DNA of 64,000 bases, taken from assembly GCF_042685645.1 (NCBI RefSeq), contig NZ_JBHUNX010000001.1:2418001-2482000 (forward strand), given 5' to 3'. This document shows positions 1-8,024 of the stretch, one piece after another. How positions within the stretch are numbered: the stretch's first letter is position 1; every line of letters starts with the position of its first letter. The translations under genes and the position numbers were made by a program. The DNA is from Salininema proteolyticum. Its GTDB lineage: Bacteria > Actinomycetota > Actinomycetes > Mycobacteriales > Micromonosporaceae. A model generated the notes under the pieces. That model worked only from the letters and a program-made list of their open reading frames with translations, made no database searches and had not been told where the DNA came from.

Positions 1-285
1 GCGGCCGGCTCGATCGCGGGGCGCCTGACGGGCCAGAAGATCGGGATGACCAAGCTGACGTACTTCGGCAACCACATCAGCCTCGGCCGCAAAGACGGCC
101 TCATCCAGCTGGTCGACGGCCGGTCACACTCGCTGTCCCGGCCAGTGAGGGGACGGAAGGCCGCGCGGGTCAAGGAGGGCATCCTCCGGATGACGCTCTG
201 GACCGTGCGGCACCCGACCTTCGGCATGCCGAAGCGGAAACACCGCCTGGCCGCCGGGCGGCCCGGCGAGAAGGTCTCCGCCTGA
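1..285 (+). CDS. NAD(P)/FAD-dependent oxidoreductase, C-terminal end (5' partial)
   Basis: The reading frame is open from base 1, so only about the last 94 residues are seen. They contain the segment around YFGNHISLGRKDGLIQ and the conserved basic tail (GRKAARVKEGI, then a short hydrophobic stretch). This matches the end of actinobacterial NADH-dehydrogenase-like flavoproteins of the pyridine nucleotide-disulfide oxidoreductase type. The FAD and NAD(P) binding motifs lie outside the window. The gene ends 10 bases before an ECF41 sigma factor, and oxidoreductases are typical partners and targets of ECF41 factors, so the two probably form one unit. The substrate cannot be inferred. Confidence 0.75.
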   Translation, partial: AAGSIAGRLTGQKIGMTKLTYFGNHISLGRKDGLIQLVDGRSHSLSRPVRGRKAARVKEGILRMTLWTVRHPTFGMPKRKHRLAAGRPGEKVSA

Positions 286-295
286 GGCGCCCCGC

Positions 296-1231
296 ATGGA
301 CAACACCGCCACCGAACGATTCGAGGCCGGCCGGGACCGGCTGGCCTCGCTCGCGTACCGCCTCCTCGGCTCGGCCGCCGACGCCGAGGACGCGGTGCAG
401 GACGCCTTCGTGCGCTGGCAGGCCGCCGACCGCGAGCGCATCGAGGTTCCGGAGGCCTGGTTGACGAAGATCGTCACCAACCTGTGCCTCGATCGGCTCC
501 GCTCGGCACGGGCGCGACGCGAGCGCGTGGTCGGGACCTGGCTGCCCGAGCCGCTCTTGGAAGGCGACCCCATGTTGGGGCCGGCCGACACGTTCGAGCA
601 GCGTGAGTCGGTCTCTCTGGCAGTTCTGCTGCTCTTGGAGCGACTCTCGCCGGTCGAGCGCGCCGTCTACGTTCTGCGGGAGGCCTTCTCGTTCGGCCAT
701 GCCGAGATCGCCGAGGTCCTCGACATCTCGGAGTCCGCCAGCCAGCAGCACGCGCACCGGGCTCGGCGCCGGGTGACCGCGGCGCGGAGGGGTGGCGAGG
801 TGGACCGGGAGTCGGCCCAACGGATCGTCGAGGAGTTCCTGACGGCAGCCACGTCGGGGCGCGTCGACCGGCTGGTGGCGTTGCTGACCGACGACGCGAC
901 CGCCATGTCCGACGGCGCCGGATTCTCTGAGACGGTCATCGAGTTCCGCACCGCCCAACGCATCGCCGCGCTCGCGCGTGCCGGATTCACCCCCAGTGCG
1001 GCGAAGCGGAGGTTGGTGGGCGGTTCTCTGGCGTTCCACTTCGGTCTGGTCAACGGCTCCCCGGCCATGCTCGCGGTGCTCGCGGGAAACGTGAGGGGAA
1101 TGGTGGCGTTCGAGATCAGCGAGGGAAGGGTTACGACTCTGCGCGGGATAGGCGCCGCATCGCGGCTCGGCCGTCTGTCGGAGGCATGGCGGGGGCGCGA
1201 CCACGGCGAGCCGATCATAGCGGATTGGTGA
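296..1231 (+). CDS. ECF sigma factor, ECF41 group, with C-terminal SnoaL-like domain
   Basis: This 311-residue protein recruits RNA polymerase to its own promoters. Sigma region 2 lies at about residues 10-75 (LAYRLLGS, AEDAVQDAFVRW) and region 4 at about 105-160 (LSPVERAVYVLREAFSF, HAEIAEVLDISESASQQ). An NTF2/SnoaL-like domain covers about 175-300. This fused domain replaces a separate anti-sigma factor in the ECF41 family. The family's conserved DGGGK motif in the C-terminal domain reads DGAGF here (residues 206-210). The ATG sits just after the upstream oxidoreductase stop, and the GAGG overlapping that stop can serve as ribosome binding site, which suggests translational coupling. Confidence 0.9.
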   Translation: MDNTATERFEAGRDRLASLAYRLLGSAADAEDAVQDAFVRWQAADRERIEVPEAWLTKIVTNLCLDRLRSARARRERVVGTWLPEPLLEGDPMLGPADTFEQRESVSLAVLLLLERLSPVERAVYVLREAFSFGHAEIAEVLDISESASQQHAHRARRRVTAARRGGEVDRESAQRIVEEFLTAATSGRVDRLVALLTDDATAMSDGAGFSETVIEFRTAQRIAALARAGFTPSAAKRRLVGGSLAFHFGLVNGSPAMLAVLAGNVRGMVAFEISEGRVTTLRGIGAASRLGRLSEAWRGRDHGEPIIADW

Positions 1232-1292
1232 TCGCCCGGGGCCCGTCGCAGGTGGCGTGAACTGTGAGGGAGGACGTTGTCGCATAATCTGG

Positions 1293-1317
1293 GTACACTG
1301 TAAGCAATACGCTTTCA
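1293..1317 (+). promoter_or_regulatory. Possible TetR-type operator upstream of the DUF418 gene
   Basis: The bases match the pattern GTAC-N2-TGTA-N5-TAC, the same spacing seen in the perfect palindrome upstream of the VOC/tetR pair at 16622-16646. The left half is complete and the right half is degenerate. A wider inverted repeat, GTCGCAT at 1279-1285 and ATGCGAC at 1335-1341, flanks the region. It is probably a control site for the DUF418 gene; which regulator binds is an inference. Confidence 0.4.
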
Positions 1318-1366
1318 CGGTGAGCCCCACCGTAATGCGACCCGTCAATTTGTCCCAGGAGGAGCG

Positions 1367-2563
1367 ATGGCCACCACTTCCGCGACCGGACCGCCCTCGG
1401 CGCCCACCCCGGCCGCCGACCGCAAACTCACCCCGGACCTGGCCCGGGGGTTCATGCTGCTACTGATCGCCATGGCGTACGCAGGCACCTACCTGACCGC
1501 CGACGACATCGGCGGCTACGGGCAGCCGTTCGGCGGGAGCGCCCTGGACCGGACGGTCTCCACGGCCTCCGCCCTGTTCCTCGAGAACCGCGCCTTCCCC
1601 CTGTTCGGAGTCCTGTTCGGGATCGGGCTGGTCATGATGACCGACGCCGCCCGCGCCAAGGGGAGGCCCGACTCCCAGACCCGTTCGACCGTCCGCCGCC
1701 GCAGCCTCTGGCTCCTGGCCTTCGGCTTCGTCCACGCGACGCTCGTCTTCTCCGGGGAGATCCTCGCCGCCTACGGAGTCGCCGGGCTTCTCCTCGGGTG
1801 GCTCCTGTTCCGCCCCGACAAGGCGCGGAAGAGGGCCACCTGGATCGTCGCGGCCTACTACCTCGTGGTCGTCGGGATCGGCTCGGTCGTCGTCGGCCTG
1901 GCCATGAACGCCGACGGAGAGTCCTCACCGGACTGGGACTCCAGCGTCGGGTACGCCACGGCCGAGGACTGGATCACCCGCGTCGCCGGGGGATTCACGG
2001 CACCACTCATCAACGTCCTGGTCTTCCCCATGCTGATCCTGGTCCTCCTGGGCCTGTGGATGGGCCGCAGGGGATACCTTCAGGACCCCGACGCGCACGT
2101 GCCCGCCCTGAAGAGGCTGGCCGCCATCGGCATCGCCGTCTCGGTGGCCGGAGCCCTACCGCTGGCGCTGTCCGGGGCCGGCCTCGTCACAGTCTCCGAC
2201 GGCACCGCCATGGCGTTCTTCGGGCTCCAGATCCTCACCGGCGTCGCCGCGGGGGTCGGATACGCCTCCCTGTTCGCACTGATCGGGCGTCGGCTGCAGC
2301 GCGACCCCGGAGTCCTGACCAAGGCGCTCGCGGCGGCGGGTCAGCGTTCGCTCTCGGTGTACCTCTTCGCGTCGGTGGGCGTGGCAGTCCTCCTCCACCC
2401 CGACCTGGTCGGCCTCGGCGACCACCTCCACCGGGCGGGCGGCATGGCCGTCGCGCTGGTCGTGTGGGCGGCCGGAGTCGCGCTGGCCGCCTGGCTCGCC
2501 CGTCTCGGCAAGCGAGGTCCGGCCGACGCCCTGTTGCGGCGGCTCGTGTACGGCCGTCGCTGA
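1367..2563 (+). CDS. DUF418 domain-containing multipass membrane protein
   Basis: This 398-residue protein has about nine or ten hydrophobic segments. It opens with the family's RGFMLLLIAMAYAGTYL segment and ends in a DUF418-type C-terminal region (about residues 230-390) that includes the conserved GQRSLSVYL stretch. The function of DUF418 proteins is unknown; they resemble membrane acyltransferase or transporter-like proteins. The start is fixed by AGGAGGAG six bases upstream of the ATG. A hairpin at 2628-2653 follows. The promoter region contains a partial copy of a TetR-type operator, so the gene is probably repressed by a TetR protein. Confidence 0.85.
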   Translation: MATTSATGPPSAPTPAADRKLTPDLARGFMLLLIAMAYAGTYLTADDIGGYGQPFGGSALDRTVSTASALFLENRAFPLFGVLFGIGLVMMTDAARAKGRPDSQTRSTVRRRSLWLLAFGFVHATLVFSGEILAAYGVAGLLLGWLLFRPDKARKRATWIVAAYYLVVVGIGSVVVGLAMNADGESSPDWDSSVGYATAEDWITRVAGGFTAPLINVLVFPMLILVLLGLWMGRRGYLQDPDAHVPALKRLAAIGIAVSVAGALPLALSGAGLVTVSDGTAMAFFGLQILTGVAAGVGYASLFALIGRRLQRDPGVLTKALAAAGQRSLSVYLFASVGVAVLLHPDLVGLGDHLHRAGGMAVALVVWAAGVALAAWLARLGKRGPADALLRRLVYGRR

Positions 2564-2627
2564 CGACGGCGGCAGTTCGAGGGTGGCCGTCCGGCGCAGC
2601 GTGTTGTTGCGGAGAGCAGTGGGGAAC

Positions 2628-2653
2628 GGGGCCCGTCGCCGTTGACGGGCCCC
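2628..2653. terminator. Bidirectional hairpin terminator
   Basis: A perfect 10-bp stem (GGGGCCCGTC with GACGGGCCCC) encloses a 6-base loop. It lies between the convergent DUF418 and surE-like genes. There is no clear U tract, as is usual in high-GC actinobacteria. Confidence 0.7.
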
Positions 2654-2745
2654 GGGCTAGACCGCCGGCGACGAGGCGGCGTCGTCAGCGTTAGGCGAGG
2701 AATCGGTGTGGGTTAAGGGGTCGGGTTCCGGTCCCGGTGCGGTAG

Positions 2746-3831
2746 TCACCGTTCGGAGTCGAGGTACTCGATCAGTTCCCGCAGGCGGGAGCTGTCCTCG
2801 TCGTACTCGGCCGAGCCGTAGGTGCGGTCGCCGGACAGGGCGCTGACCGAGACGGCGCCCTCGGCGAAGGTCGCGGTGAAGTCGGAGTTCCCCTTCTCCT
2901 CCGGACGGCAGAACTCCCTGCCCTCTTCGCAGATCCGCGCGCTCATCGTGTAGGCGCCGCCGTCCTCCTCGTACTCCCCGACCAGGACGGTTCCTGTCCC
3001 GGCCTCGGTGAAGCGGAGGTCGGAGACCTGCTCGCCGTCGGGGGCGTCGGGATAGTTGACGCTGACCACGTAGTCGCTCGTCAGGACGCCGGAGCCCTCC
3101 AGATAGGAGACGAGTTCGCCGCCGAAGCCGGCCGCCGCGTCGTAGGTGTCCGGGTCCACCACGAGGTCCTCGTTAACATTGGCGCTGAGGGCGATCGCCG
3201 GAAGACCCATATTGTGCGCCGCCTCGGCGACGGCGAAGGTGCCCGAGGTCGGGATCTGTGAGGCCAGGTTCGGCCCGGAGTTGACGCCGGAGACGACGAG
3301 GTCCGGTCCCTGCTCCCAGCCGACCAGCTCCCCGAGGCCGTACTGGACGCCGAAGGTGATCGCGTCGACGGGAGTGGCCGACGGGGAGCCTTCGGCGCAC
3401 TGGCCGGAATCGTCTAGGCAGACACCGTAGACGGCGCCTCCGCTCGGGGCGCCCTGGCAGGCTCCGGCGCACCGTTCGGGCACGGCTTCCGGTTCGCCGA
3501 GGCTGAACGTGTCGCCTCCGTGGCTGATGGCGCCGGACTTCGAGCTTTGGAACCCCCACGGGGAGAACACGACGACGTCGGCGCCCGCCTCGCACAGCCG
3601 GGACCGCAGCGCGTAGAGGCCCAGGCCGTCGGATCCGTCGGACTCCGCGGCCCGCATGGAGTCGTCGTTTCCCATGAGGATCCTCATGCCCTCCAGAGAT
3701 TCGGCACTGAACTCGGCGGAATTGGGGTCCGGCGGGTCGTCGGCTGCCTGACCGGTGCAGGCGGTCAAGGCGAGCAGGGCGGTCGCTGCGAGCGCCGCGG
3801 CTCGACGTCGTCGTTCGGGCAATGGGCGCAC
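2746..3831 (-). CDS. SurE-family 5'/3'-nucleotidase-like lipoprotein
   Basis: The protein has 361 residues if it starts at the GTG that follows GGAGGAG. An N-terminal Arg-rich and hydrophobic segment ends in the lipobox LTAC (Cys25), so it should be anchored outside the membrane. The rest carries SurE hallmarks: GNDD, the metal-binding and Asp-rich N-terminal motif; SGVNSGPNL; TSGTFAVAEAAHNMGLPAIALS; and VNYP. SurE enzymes are phosphatases acting on nucleoside monophosphates. Two cysteine-containing stretches (CAGAC, CLDDSGQC) sit in an insertion that may be disulfide-bonded outside the cell. A longer start at 3900 would place 23 polar residues ahead of the signal and is less likely. Exported SurE homologues are uncommon, so substrate and role are open. 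Confidence 0.85.
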   Translation of the reverse strand: MRPLPERRRRAAALAATALLALTACTGQAADDPPDPNSAEFSAESLEGMRILMGNDDSMRAAESDGSDGLGLYALRSRLCEAGADVVVFSPWGFQSSKSGAISHGGDTFSLGEPEAVPERCAGACQGAPSGGAVYGVCLDDSGQCAEGSPSATPVDAITFGVQYGLGELVGWEQGPDLVVSGVNSGPNLASQIPTSGTFAVAEAAHNMGLPAIALSANVNEDLVVDPDTYDAAAGFGGELVSYLEGSGVLTSDYVVSVNYPDAPDGEQVSDLRFTEAGTGTVLVGEYEEDGGAYTMSARICEEGREFCRPEEKGNSDFTATFAEGAVSVSALSGDRTYGSAEYDEDSSRLRELIEYLDSER

Positions 3832-3911
3832 GGTGGTCTCCTCCGGTCGATGTCGACTGCGCGAGTGTGGGACCCAGCCTAGGCAAACCGGGCTCGCCAT
3901 AGCGAGCCCTC

Positions 3912-3940
3912 GGTATGTAATGTTATATATATGTAATCAG
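3912..3940. promoter_or_regulatory. AT-rich island with repeated TATGTAAT, divergent promoter region
   Basis: Between the divergent surE-like and methyltransferase genes lies a sharply AT-rich tract. It contains two direct copies of TATGTAAT (3914-3921 and 3930-3937), 16 bases apart, separated by an alternating AT stretch. It is probably the promoter or operator of the surE-like gene. Confidence 0.4.
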
Positions 3941-3992
3941 ATAGACTTCATTCCGTTGCAAGAGAAGGGCGCCGTCGGGCGCCGTAAAGCGA

Positions 3993-4030
3993 TTGCCGGG
4001 GCGAGACCGATCTCCTACGATGACCGTCAA
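3993..4030 (+). promoter_or_regulatory. Promoter giving a leaderless mRNA for the methyltransferase
   Basis: The -35 box TTGCCG (3993-3998), a 17-base spacer and the -10 box TACGAT (4016-4021) place the transcription start at or next to the ATG at 4030. There is no ribosome binding site before that ATG, which fits leaderless translation. Confidence 0.6.
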
Positions 4031-4770
4031 TGGATGAACCCATCGCTTATGCGCATTTGACCTACAACTCCCCCATAGCCCCTTGGCGAGCCGAGCGGCT
4101 GATCGCACGGCTGGCCGCGCGGAGACCGGCACGGATTCTCGACCTGGGCTGTGGATGGGGTTCGCTGCTGCTCGGCGTTCTCGCGGCCTCGCCTGAAGCC
4201 GGCGCCGTCGGCGTCGATCTCGACGGCGACCTCCTGCGGCGCGCCCGGAAGGCCGCCGAGGCCGAAGGGCTGACCGCGCGAGTCGAGTTCGCCGAGAGGG
4301 ACGCTTCGACTTGGGACGAACCCGCCGACCTGGTCCTGTGCGTGGGCGCCTCCCACATCTGGGGTGACTCCGGCAGCGCGGTCCGCGCCCTGCGCCCCTT
4401 GGTGAAGCCGGGCGGGTTCCTGCTCTTCGGCGACATGGTCTGGGAGAGGACTCCGACCGACGCCGATCTTTCCCGGCTGTGGGAAGGAGCGTCCCGCGAC
4501 GAGCTGCCCACGCTCGCGGCACTGTCGGAATCCGTGGTGGACGCCGGTTTCCGGCCGCTCGGGATCGAGACCGTCGAGCGCGGCGAGATGGACGACTTCG
4601 AGTCCGGTTTCCTGGCCGACTGGGAGGAGTTCCTTCTGCGCCACCCCGACTCGCCGAAGGCGGAGCACTACCGCCGCATGGCCGACGAACATCGCCGGAC
4701 CTGGCTCGAAGGCCACCGGAATCTGGCGGGATTCGCCTATCTAGTGGCCGGACGGCCTCACGAACGCTGA
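4030..4770 (+). CDS. Class I SAM-dependent methyltransferase
   Basis: This 246-residue protein has the Rossmann-type SAM-binding fold. Motif I is ILDLGCGWGS (about residues 37-46), the acidic residue binding the SAM ribose lies in VGVDLDGD, and motif II/III follows in DLVLCVGASHIWGD and LVKPGGFLLFGD. The C-terminal third is rich in Trp, His and Arg and probably forms the acceptor site. The substrate is not recognisable; close relatives are annotated only as methyltransferases. It overlaps the convergent histidine kinase gene by 13 bases. The ATG lacks a ribosome binding site but sits where a good promoter would start transcription. Confidence 0.85.
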   Translation: MDEPIAYAHLTYNSPIAPWRAERLIARLAARRPARILDLGCGWGSLLLGVLAASPEAGAVGVDLDGDLLRRARKAAEAEGLTARVEFAERDASTWDEPADLVLCVGASHIWGDSGSAVRALRPLVKPGGFLLFGDMVWERTPTDADLSRLWEGASRDELPTLAALSESVVDAGFRPLGIETVERGEMDDFESGFLADWEEFLLRHPDSPKAEHYRRMADEHRRTWLEGHRNLAGFAYLVAGRPHER

Positions 4771-6212
4771 GGCCGTTCCCCGATTCTCAAGGGCAGGCGC
4801 ACGGTGAAGACGGTCCGGCCCGGCTCGGAGTCCACGGTAACGGCCGCCCCGTGACGGGCGGCGACGGCCTGGACGATCGCCAGGCCGAGCCCTGTCGACG
4901 ACGTCCCCGCCGATCGGGCCCGCGCCGGGTCGCCGCGTGAGAAGCGGTCGAAGACCGTCGCCTGATCCTCGGCGGGAATACCGGGGCCGTCGTCGGCCAC
5001 CGTGAGGACGCCGTCGCCTCGGCGTCGGGTGAGCCGCACCGACACCGCCGTTCCGCGTGGCGTGTGGACCGCCGCGTTGGCGAGGAGGTTCACGACCATT
5101 TGGCGGAGCCCGTCCTCCTCGCCGACGACGATGACCCGAGCGTCAGGAGTATCGACCGACCACCGGTGGCCCGGATGTGCGACGGCCACGTCGCTCGCCG
5201 AGGTGAGCATCAGTTCGGCGAGGTCCACCTCTTTTCGAGCGCTCGTGGGATCCCCGTCCAGGTCGGCGAGCAACAGCAGCTGCTCCACGAGGGCGCCCAT
5301 GCGCCGCGACTCGGAATTGACGCGTTCCAGGGAGAAGACGACGTTCTCCGGCAGGTTCCCGTACCGGAGGCAGAGTTCGGTGTACCCGCGCACCGACGCC
5401 AAGGGTGTGCGCAGTTCGTGGGAGGCGTCGGCGACGAAGCGGCGCAGGCTCTCCTCCATCTCGCCGCGAGCGGCGAAGTCCTCGTCGATGCGGTCGAGCA
5501 TACGGTTGATCGCCGCGCCGACGCTTTGAAGCTCCGAGCTGGACGCCAGGACCGCTTCGGGGACGCGTCTCCCCGTGGCGTCCATGGCCCCGCCCGGTCG
5601 GCGGGACACCTCGGAGGCCACGTCGGCGAGGTCGGACAGGGGTCTGAGCCGCTTGCGGGCCGACGCCCGGGCGAGCGCCCACGCCAGGAGGACACCGGCG
5701 GCGGTGACGCCGGCGGAGGAGGCCGCAAGGGTCGTCACCGTGCGGTCGATGGCGGCCGTGGAGAATCCGAGGACGAGCGTCGTGCCGTCCTCCCGCTCGG
5801 CGGTGACGAAGCGGTAGCGGCCCAGGCCGGGCAGTTCCGCCGTCTCGGGGCCGGCGGAGTCGAGCGCGAGCAGGACCGCTTCCTGCTCGGCGGTGAGATC
5901 GCTTCCGCCCGACGCGTCCAGGCGGACCGACCGTACGACGGCTCCTTCCGCGATCGCCGCGTCCACCGTCCCGACGAAGGGGCCGGGGAGCCCGTCGGCG
6001 GGAGGGGGCTCGATCCCGGTTTCGGCGCCGTAGCGGACCGACTCCCGCAATTGGGTGTCCAACTGGTGCATGAGGAGCCGTTGCGCGAGCAGGACTGTCG
6101 CGGCGCCGGTGGAGAGGCTGACGATGACGACGACGGAGGCCAGGCTCGCCGTGAGGCGCCTTAGCAGGCTCGGTGGCCCGGCGGCACCGTCACGGCGGCG
6201 GCCGGAGCGCAT
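4758..6212 (-). CDS. Two-component sensor histidine kinase
   Basis: The 484-residue kinase has one membrane segment at about 22-45, an extracytoplasmic sensor region at about 46-158 and a second membrane segment at about 160-182. A HAMP linker (about 183-245), HisKA with the phosphorylatable His265 in ADASHELRTP, and a HATPase domain follow, with an N box (NLLANAAVHT), G1 (DDGPGIP) and G2 (TGLGLAI). The layout resembles actinobacterial TrcS/PrrB-type kinases. It overlaps its response regulator by 23 bases and is downstream of it, so the pair is co-transcribed. The signal sensed is unknown. Confidence 0.92.
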   Translation of the reverse strand: MRSGRRRDGAAGPPSLLRRLTASLASVVVIVSLSTGAATVLLAQRLLMHQLDTQLRESVRYGAETGIEPPPADGLPGPFVGTVDAAIAEGAVVRSVRLDASGGSDLTAEQEAVLLALDSAGPETAELPGLGRYRFVTAEREDGTTLVLGFSTAAIDRTVTTLAASSAGVTAAGVLLAWALARASARKRLRPLSDLADVASEVSRRPGGAMDATGRRVPEAVLASSSELQSVGAAINRMLDRIDEDFAARGEMEESLRRFVADASHELRTPLASVRGYTELCLRYGNLPENVVFSLERVNSESRRMGALVEQLLLLADLDGDPTSARKEVDLAELMLTSASDVAVAHPGHRWSVDTPDARVIVVGEEDGLRQMVVNLLANAAVHTPRGTAVSVRLTRRRGDGVLTVADDGPGIPAEDQATVFDRFSRGDPARARSAGTSSTGLGLAIVQAVAARHGAAVTVDSEPGRTVFTVRLPLRIGERPQRS

Positions 6213-6933
6213 AGCCCACCCCGCGCACGGTCTGGATCATCGACTCCGAAGGGTCCGAGTCGATCTTCCTGCGCAGATAGGAGACGTACAGTTCGACGAC
6301 GCTCGCCCTGCCGGTGAAGTCCCGGTCCCATACTCCGGAGAGGATCTGGCGTTTGCTGAGCACCTGGCGCGGGTGCCGCATGAGGTAGAGCAGGAGCTTG
6401 TACTCGGTGTGCGTCAGGTCGACGGTCCTGGAACCGCGCCAGACCTCGTGGGTGGCGGTGTCCAGGTGCAGGTCCCCCACCGTGATCCGGGTGTCGCCCG
6501 GGCCGTCGCCCCAACCGCTGCGGCGCAGGAGGGCGCGCATGCGGAGGACGACCTCCTCCAGGCTGAAGGGCTTGGTGACGTAGTCGTCGGCCCCCGCCGC
6601 CAGGCCGGCGATCCGGTCGGAGACGGCGGCCTTGGCCGTGAGCATCAGGACCGGGACGTCCGGTTGCAGGTCGCGGAACTTCCGCAGCAGGGTCACGCCG
6701 TCGGTGCCGGGCAGCATGACGTCGAGGACGACGAGGTCCGGCGGGCCGGCGCGGAAGGCGTCCAGGGCCCGGGGGCCGTCGGCCGCCGTGGCCGCTTCGA
6801 GGCCCTCCAGGCGAGCGGCCATGGCCAGCAGGTCGGCCAGGTTCTCCTCGTCGTCCACGATCAGCACCCGGGCGTCCCGGCTCGGAGTGCCGTCGCCCCC
6901 TTGGGTTCCGCCGTCGCGGGCTGCGAAGTCCAC
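6190..6933 (-). CDS. OmpR/PhoB-family response regulator
   Basis: This 247-residue protein has a receiver domain with the acidic pair in LIVDDEE, the phospho-acceptor Asp71 in VVLDVMLPG and Lys121 in VTKPF. A linker and a winged-helix DNA-binding domain (about 145-245, with EYKLLLYLMRHP and YVSYLRRKID) follow. It is the first gene of the two-component operon and resembles TrcR-like regulators. About 20 residues precede the receiver domain, so a slightly later start is possible. Targets cannot be read from the sequence. Confidence 0.92.
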   Translation of the reverse strand: MDFAARDGGTQGGDGTPSRDARVLIVDDEENLADLLAMAARLEGLEAATAADGPRALDAFRAGPPDLVVLDVMLPGTDGVTLLRKFRDLQPDVPVLMLTAKAAVSDRIAGLAAGADDYVTKPFSLEEVVLRMRALLRRSGWGDGPGDTRITVGDLHLDTATHEVWRGSRTVDLTHTEYKLLLYLMRHPRQVLSKRQILSGVWDRDFTGRASVVELYVSYLRRKIDSDPSESMIQTVRGVGYALRPPP

Positions 6934-7018
6934 GGCTTCAGTCTAGGGCCGGCGGCCGCTCGAATCCAGCGAGAGATCCAGGGCCCCTTGGCCTCGCAAA
7001 ACTTATTACCGACTGGTA

Positions 7019-7048
7019 TTGACTGGCCCGCAACACGGCTGGAATACT
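7019..7048 (+). promoter_or_regulatory. Promoter of the SGNH hydrolase gene
   Basis: TTGACT (7019-7024), an 18-base spacer and AATACT (7043-7048) form a sigma-70-type promoter. It gives a leader of about 25 bases that contains GGGAGGA before the ATG at 7081. Confidence 0.5.
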
Positions 7049-7080
7049 TTATTCACACTTGCCTATCCCTGGGAGGATGA

Positions 7081-7857
7081 ATGAACCGATCACGACTGCG
7101 CAGAGCCGCCGCAGCGGCGCTGCTGGCCGTCATGGCGGCCGTACCGACAATGGCCTTCACCGAGGCCGAACAGTACGTCGCCATGGGAGACTCCTACGCC
7201 TCCGGCGTAGGTGCCGGAGACTATGACGGCTCCGACTGCTCCCGCTCCTCCAACGCCTACGGGCCGCTGCTCGCCGAGCGGCTCGGCGCCGAACTCGTGT
7301 TCCCCGCCTGCGGCGGGGCCACCATCCCGACCGTCTACTCCGGCCAGATGGACTCGCTGTCGCCGGAGGCGGACCTGGTGACGATCTCCGTGGGCGGCAA
7401 TGACGTCGGATTCTCCGACATCATCAGCACCTGCACCTTCAGCTCCGACGCCACCTGCTTCGAGAGGATCGAGGAGGCCGAGGCCGACGGGCGCGACCGC
7501 GTCGCGGGCGAGCTCGCCGACCTGTACGCCGACATCGCCGCCGCGGCGCCCAACGCGGACACGGTCGTCGTCGGCTACCCGCACCTGTTCCACGAGCAGG
7601 CCTGCTTCTCCGCGTTCGGCATCAGCGCGGCCGAGCAGGAGCGGCTCAACGAGGGCGTGGACACGATCAACGCCATTACCGCCGAAGTCGCCGCCGCACA
7701 GGGATTCACGTTCGCCGACCCGGTCGACGACTTCGCGGGGCACGGGATCTGCTCGTGGACGCCGTGGATCAAGGGACTGGACTTCGACGGCGCCTACCAC
7801 CCGAACGCGTCCGGACAGGCCTCCGGTTACCTGCCGGCAGTGGAGGGCGCCCTCTAG
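7081..7857 (+). CDS. Secreted SGNH/GDSL-family hydrolase
   Basis: This 258-residue enzyme has a signal peptide (basic start, hydrophobic core about 8-25) with cleavage expected near residue 25. Block I with the catalytic serine is MGDSYASGVG (Ser38), the oxyanion asparagine is in VGGNDVGF (about 105-110), and the catalytic His is in YHPNASGQ near the C-terminus. Six cysteines suggest three disulfides, as in Streptomyces secreted lipases of this family. It probably hydrolyses lipid or carbohydrate esters outside the cell. The start follows GGGAGGA at suitable spacing, and a hairpin follows the gene. Confidence 0.9.
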   Translation: MNRSRLRRAAAAALLAVMAAVPTMAFTEAEQYVAMGDSYASGVGAGDYDGSDCSRSSNAYGPLLAERLGAELVFPACGGATIPTVYSGQMDSLSPEADLVTISVGGNDVGFSDIISTCTFSSDATCFERIEEAEADGRDRVAGELADLYADIAAAAPNADTVVVGYPHLFHEQACFSAFGISAAEQERLNEGVDTINAITAEVAAAQGFTFADPVDDFAGHGICSWTPWIKGLDFDGAYHPNASGQASGYLPAVEGAL

Positions 7858-7887
7858 GACCGACCGCCATAAGGACTGACTGCTGTA

Positions 7888-7923
7888 GACGGAGGGCCCG
7901 TGCCGTGGCGCGAGCCCTCCGTC
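7888..7923 (+). terminator. Hairpin terminator after the SGNH hydrolase
   Basis: GACGGAGGGC pairs with GCCCTCCGTC (10 bp) around a 16-base loop, 30 bases after the stop codon. Confidence 0.6.
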
Positions 7924-8024
7924 GTGCCGTCCGGACCGAGAAACCCTCCGCCCCAGCGGTCCTCCCCATGTACCCGCCATGTGGGATGATCGAAGGAGCC
8001 AGATCCACCCCGGGAGGAGCACCC

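Noticed and set aside
170..1348. Long minus-strand frame opposite the ECF41 sigma factor
   Set aside because: It is a frame opened by high GC on the strand opposite a clear gene; no ribosome binding site or family motif is visible.
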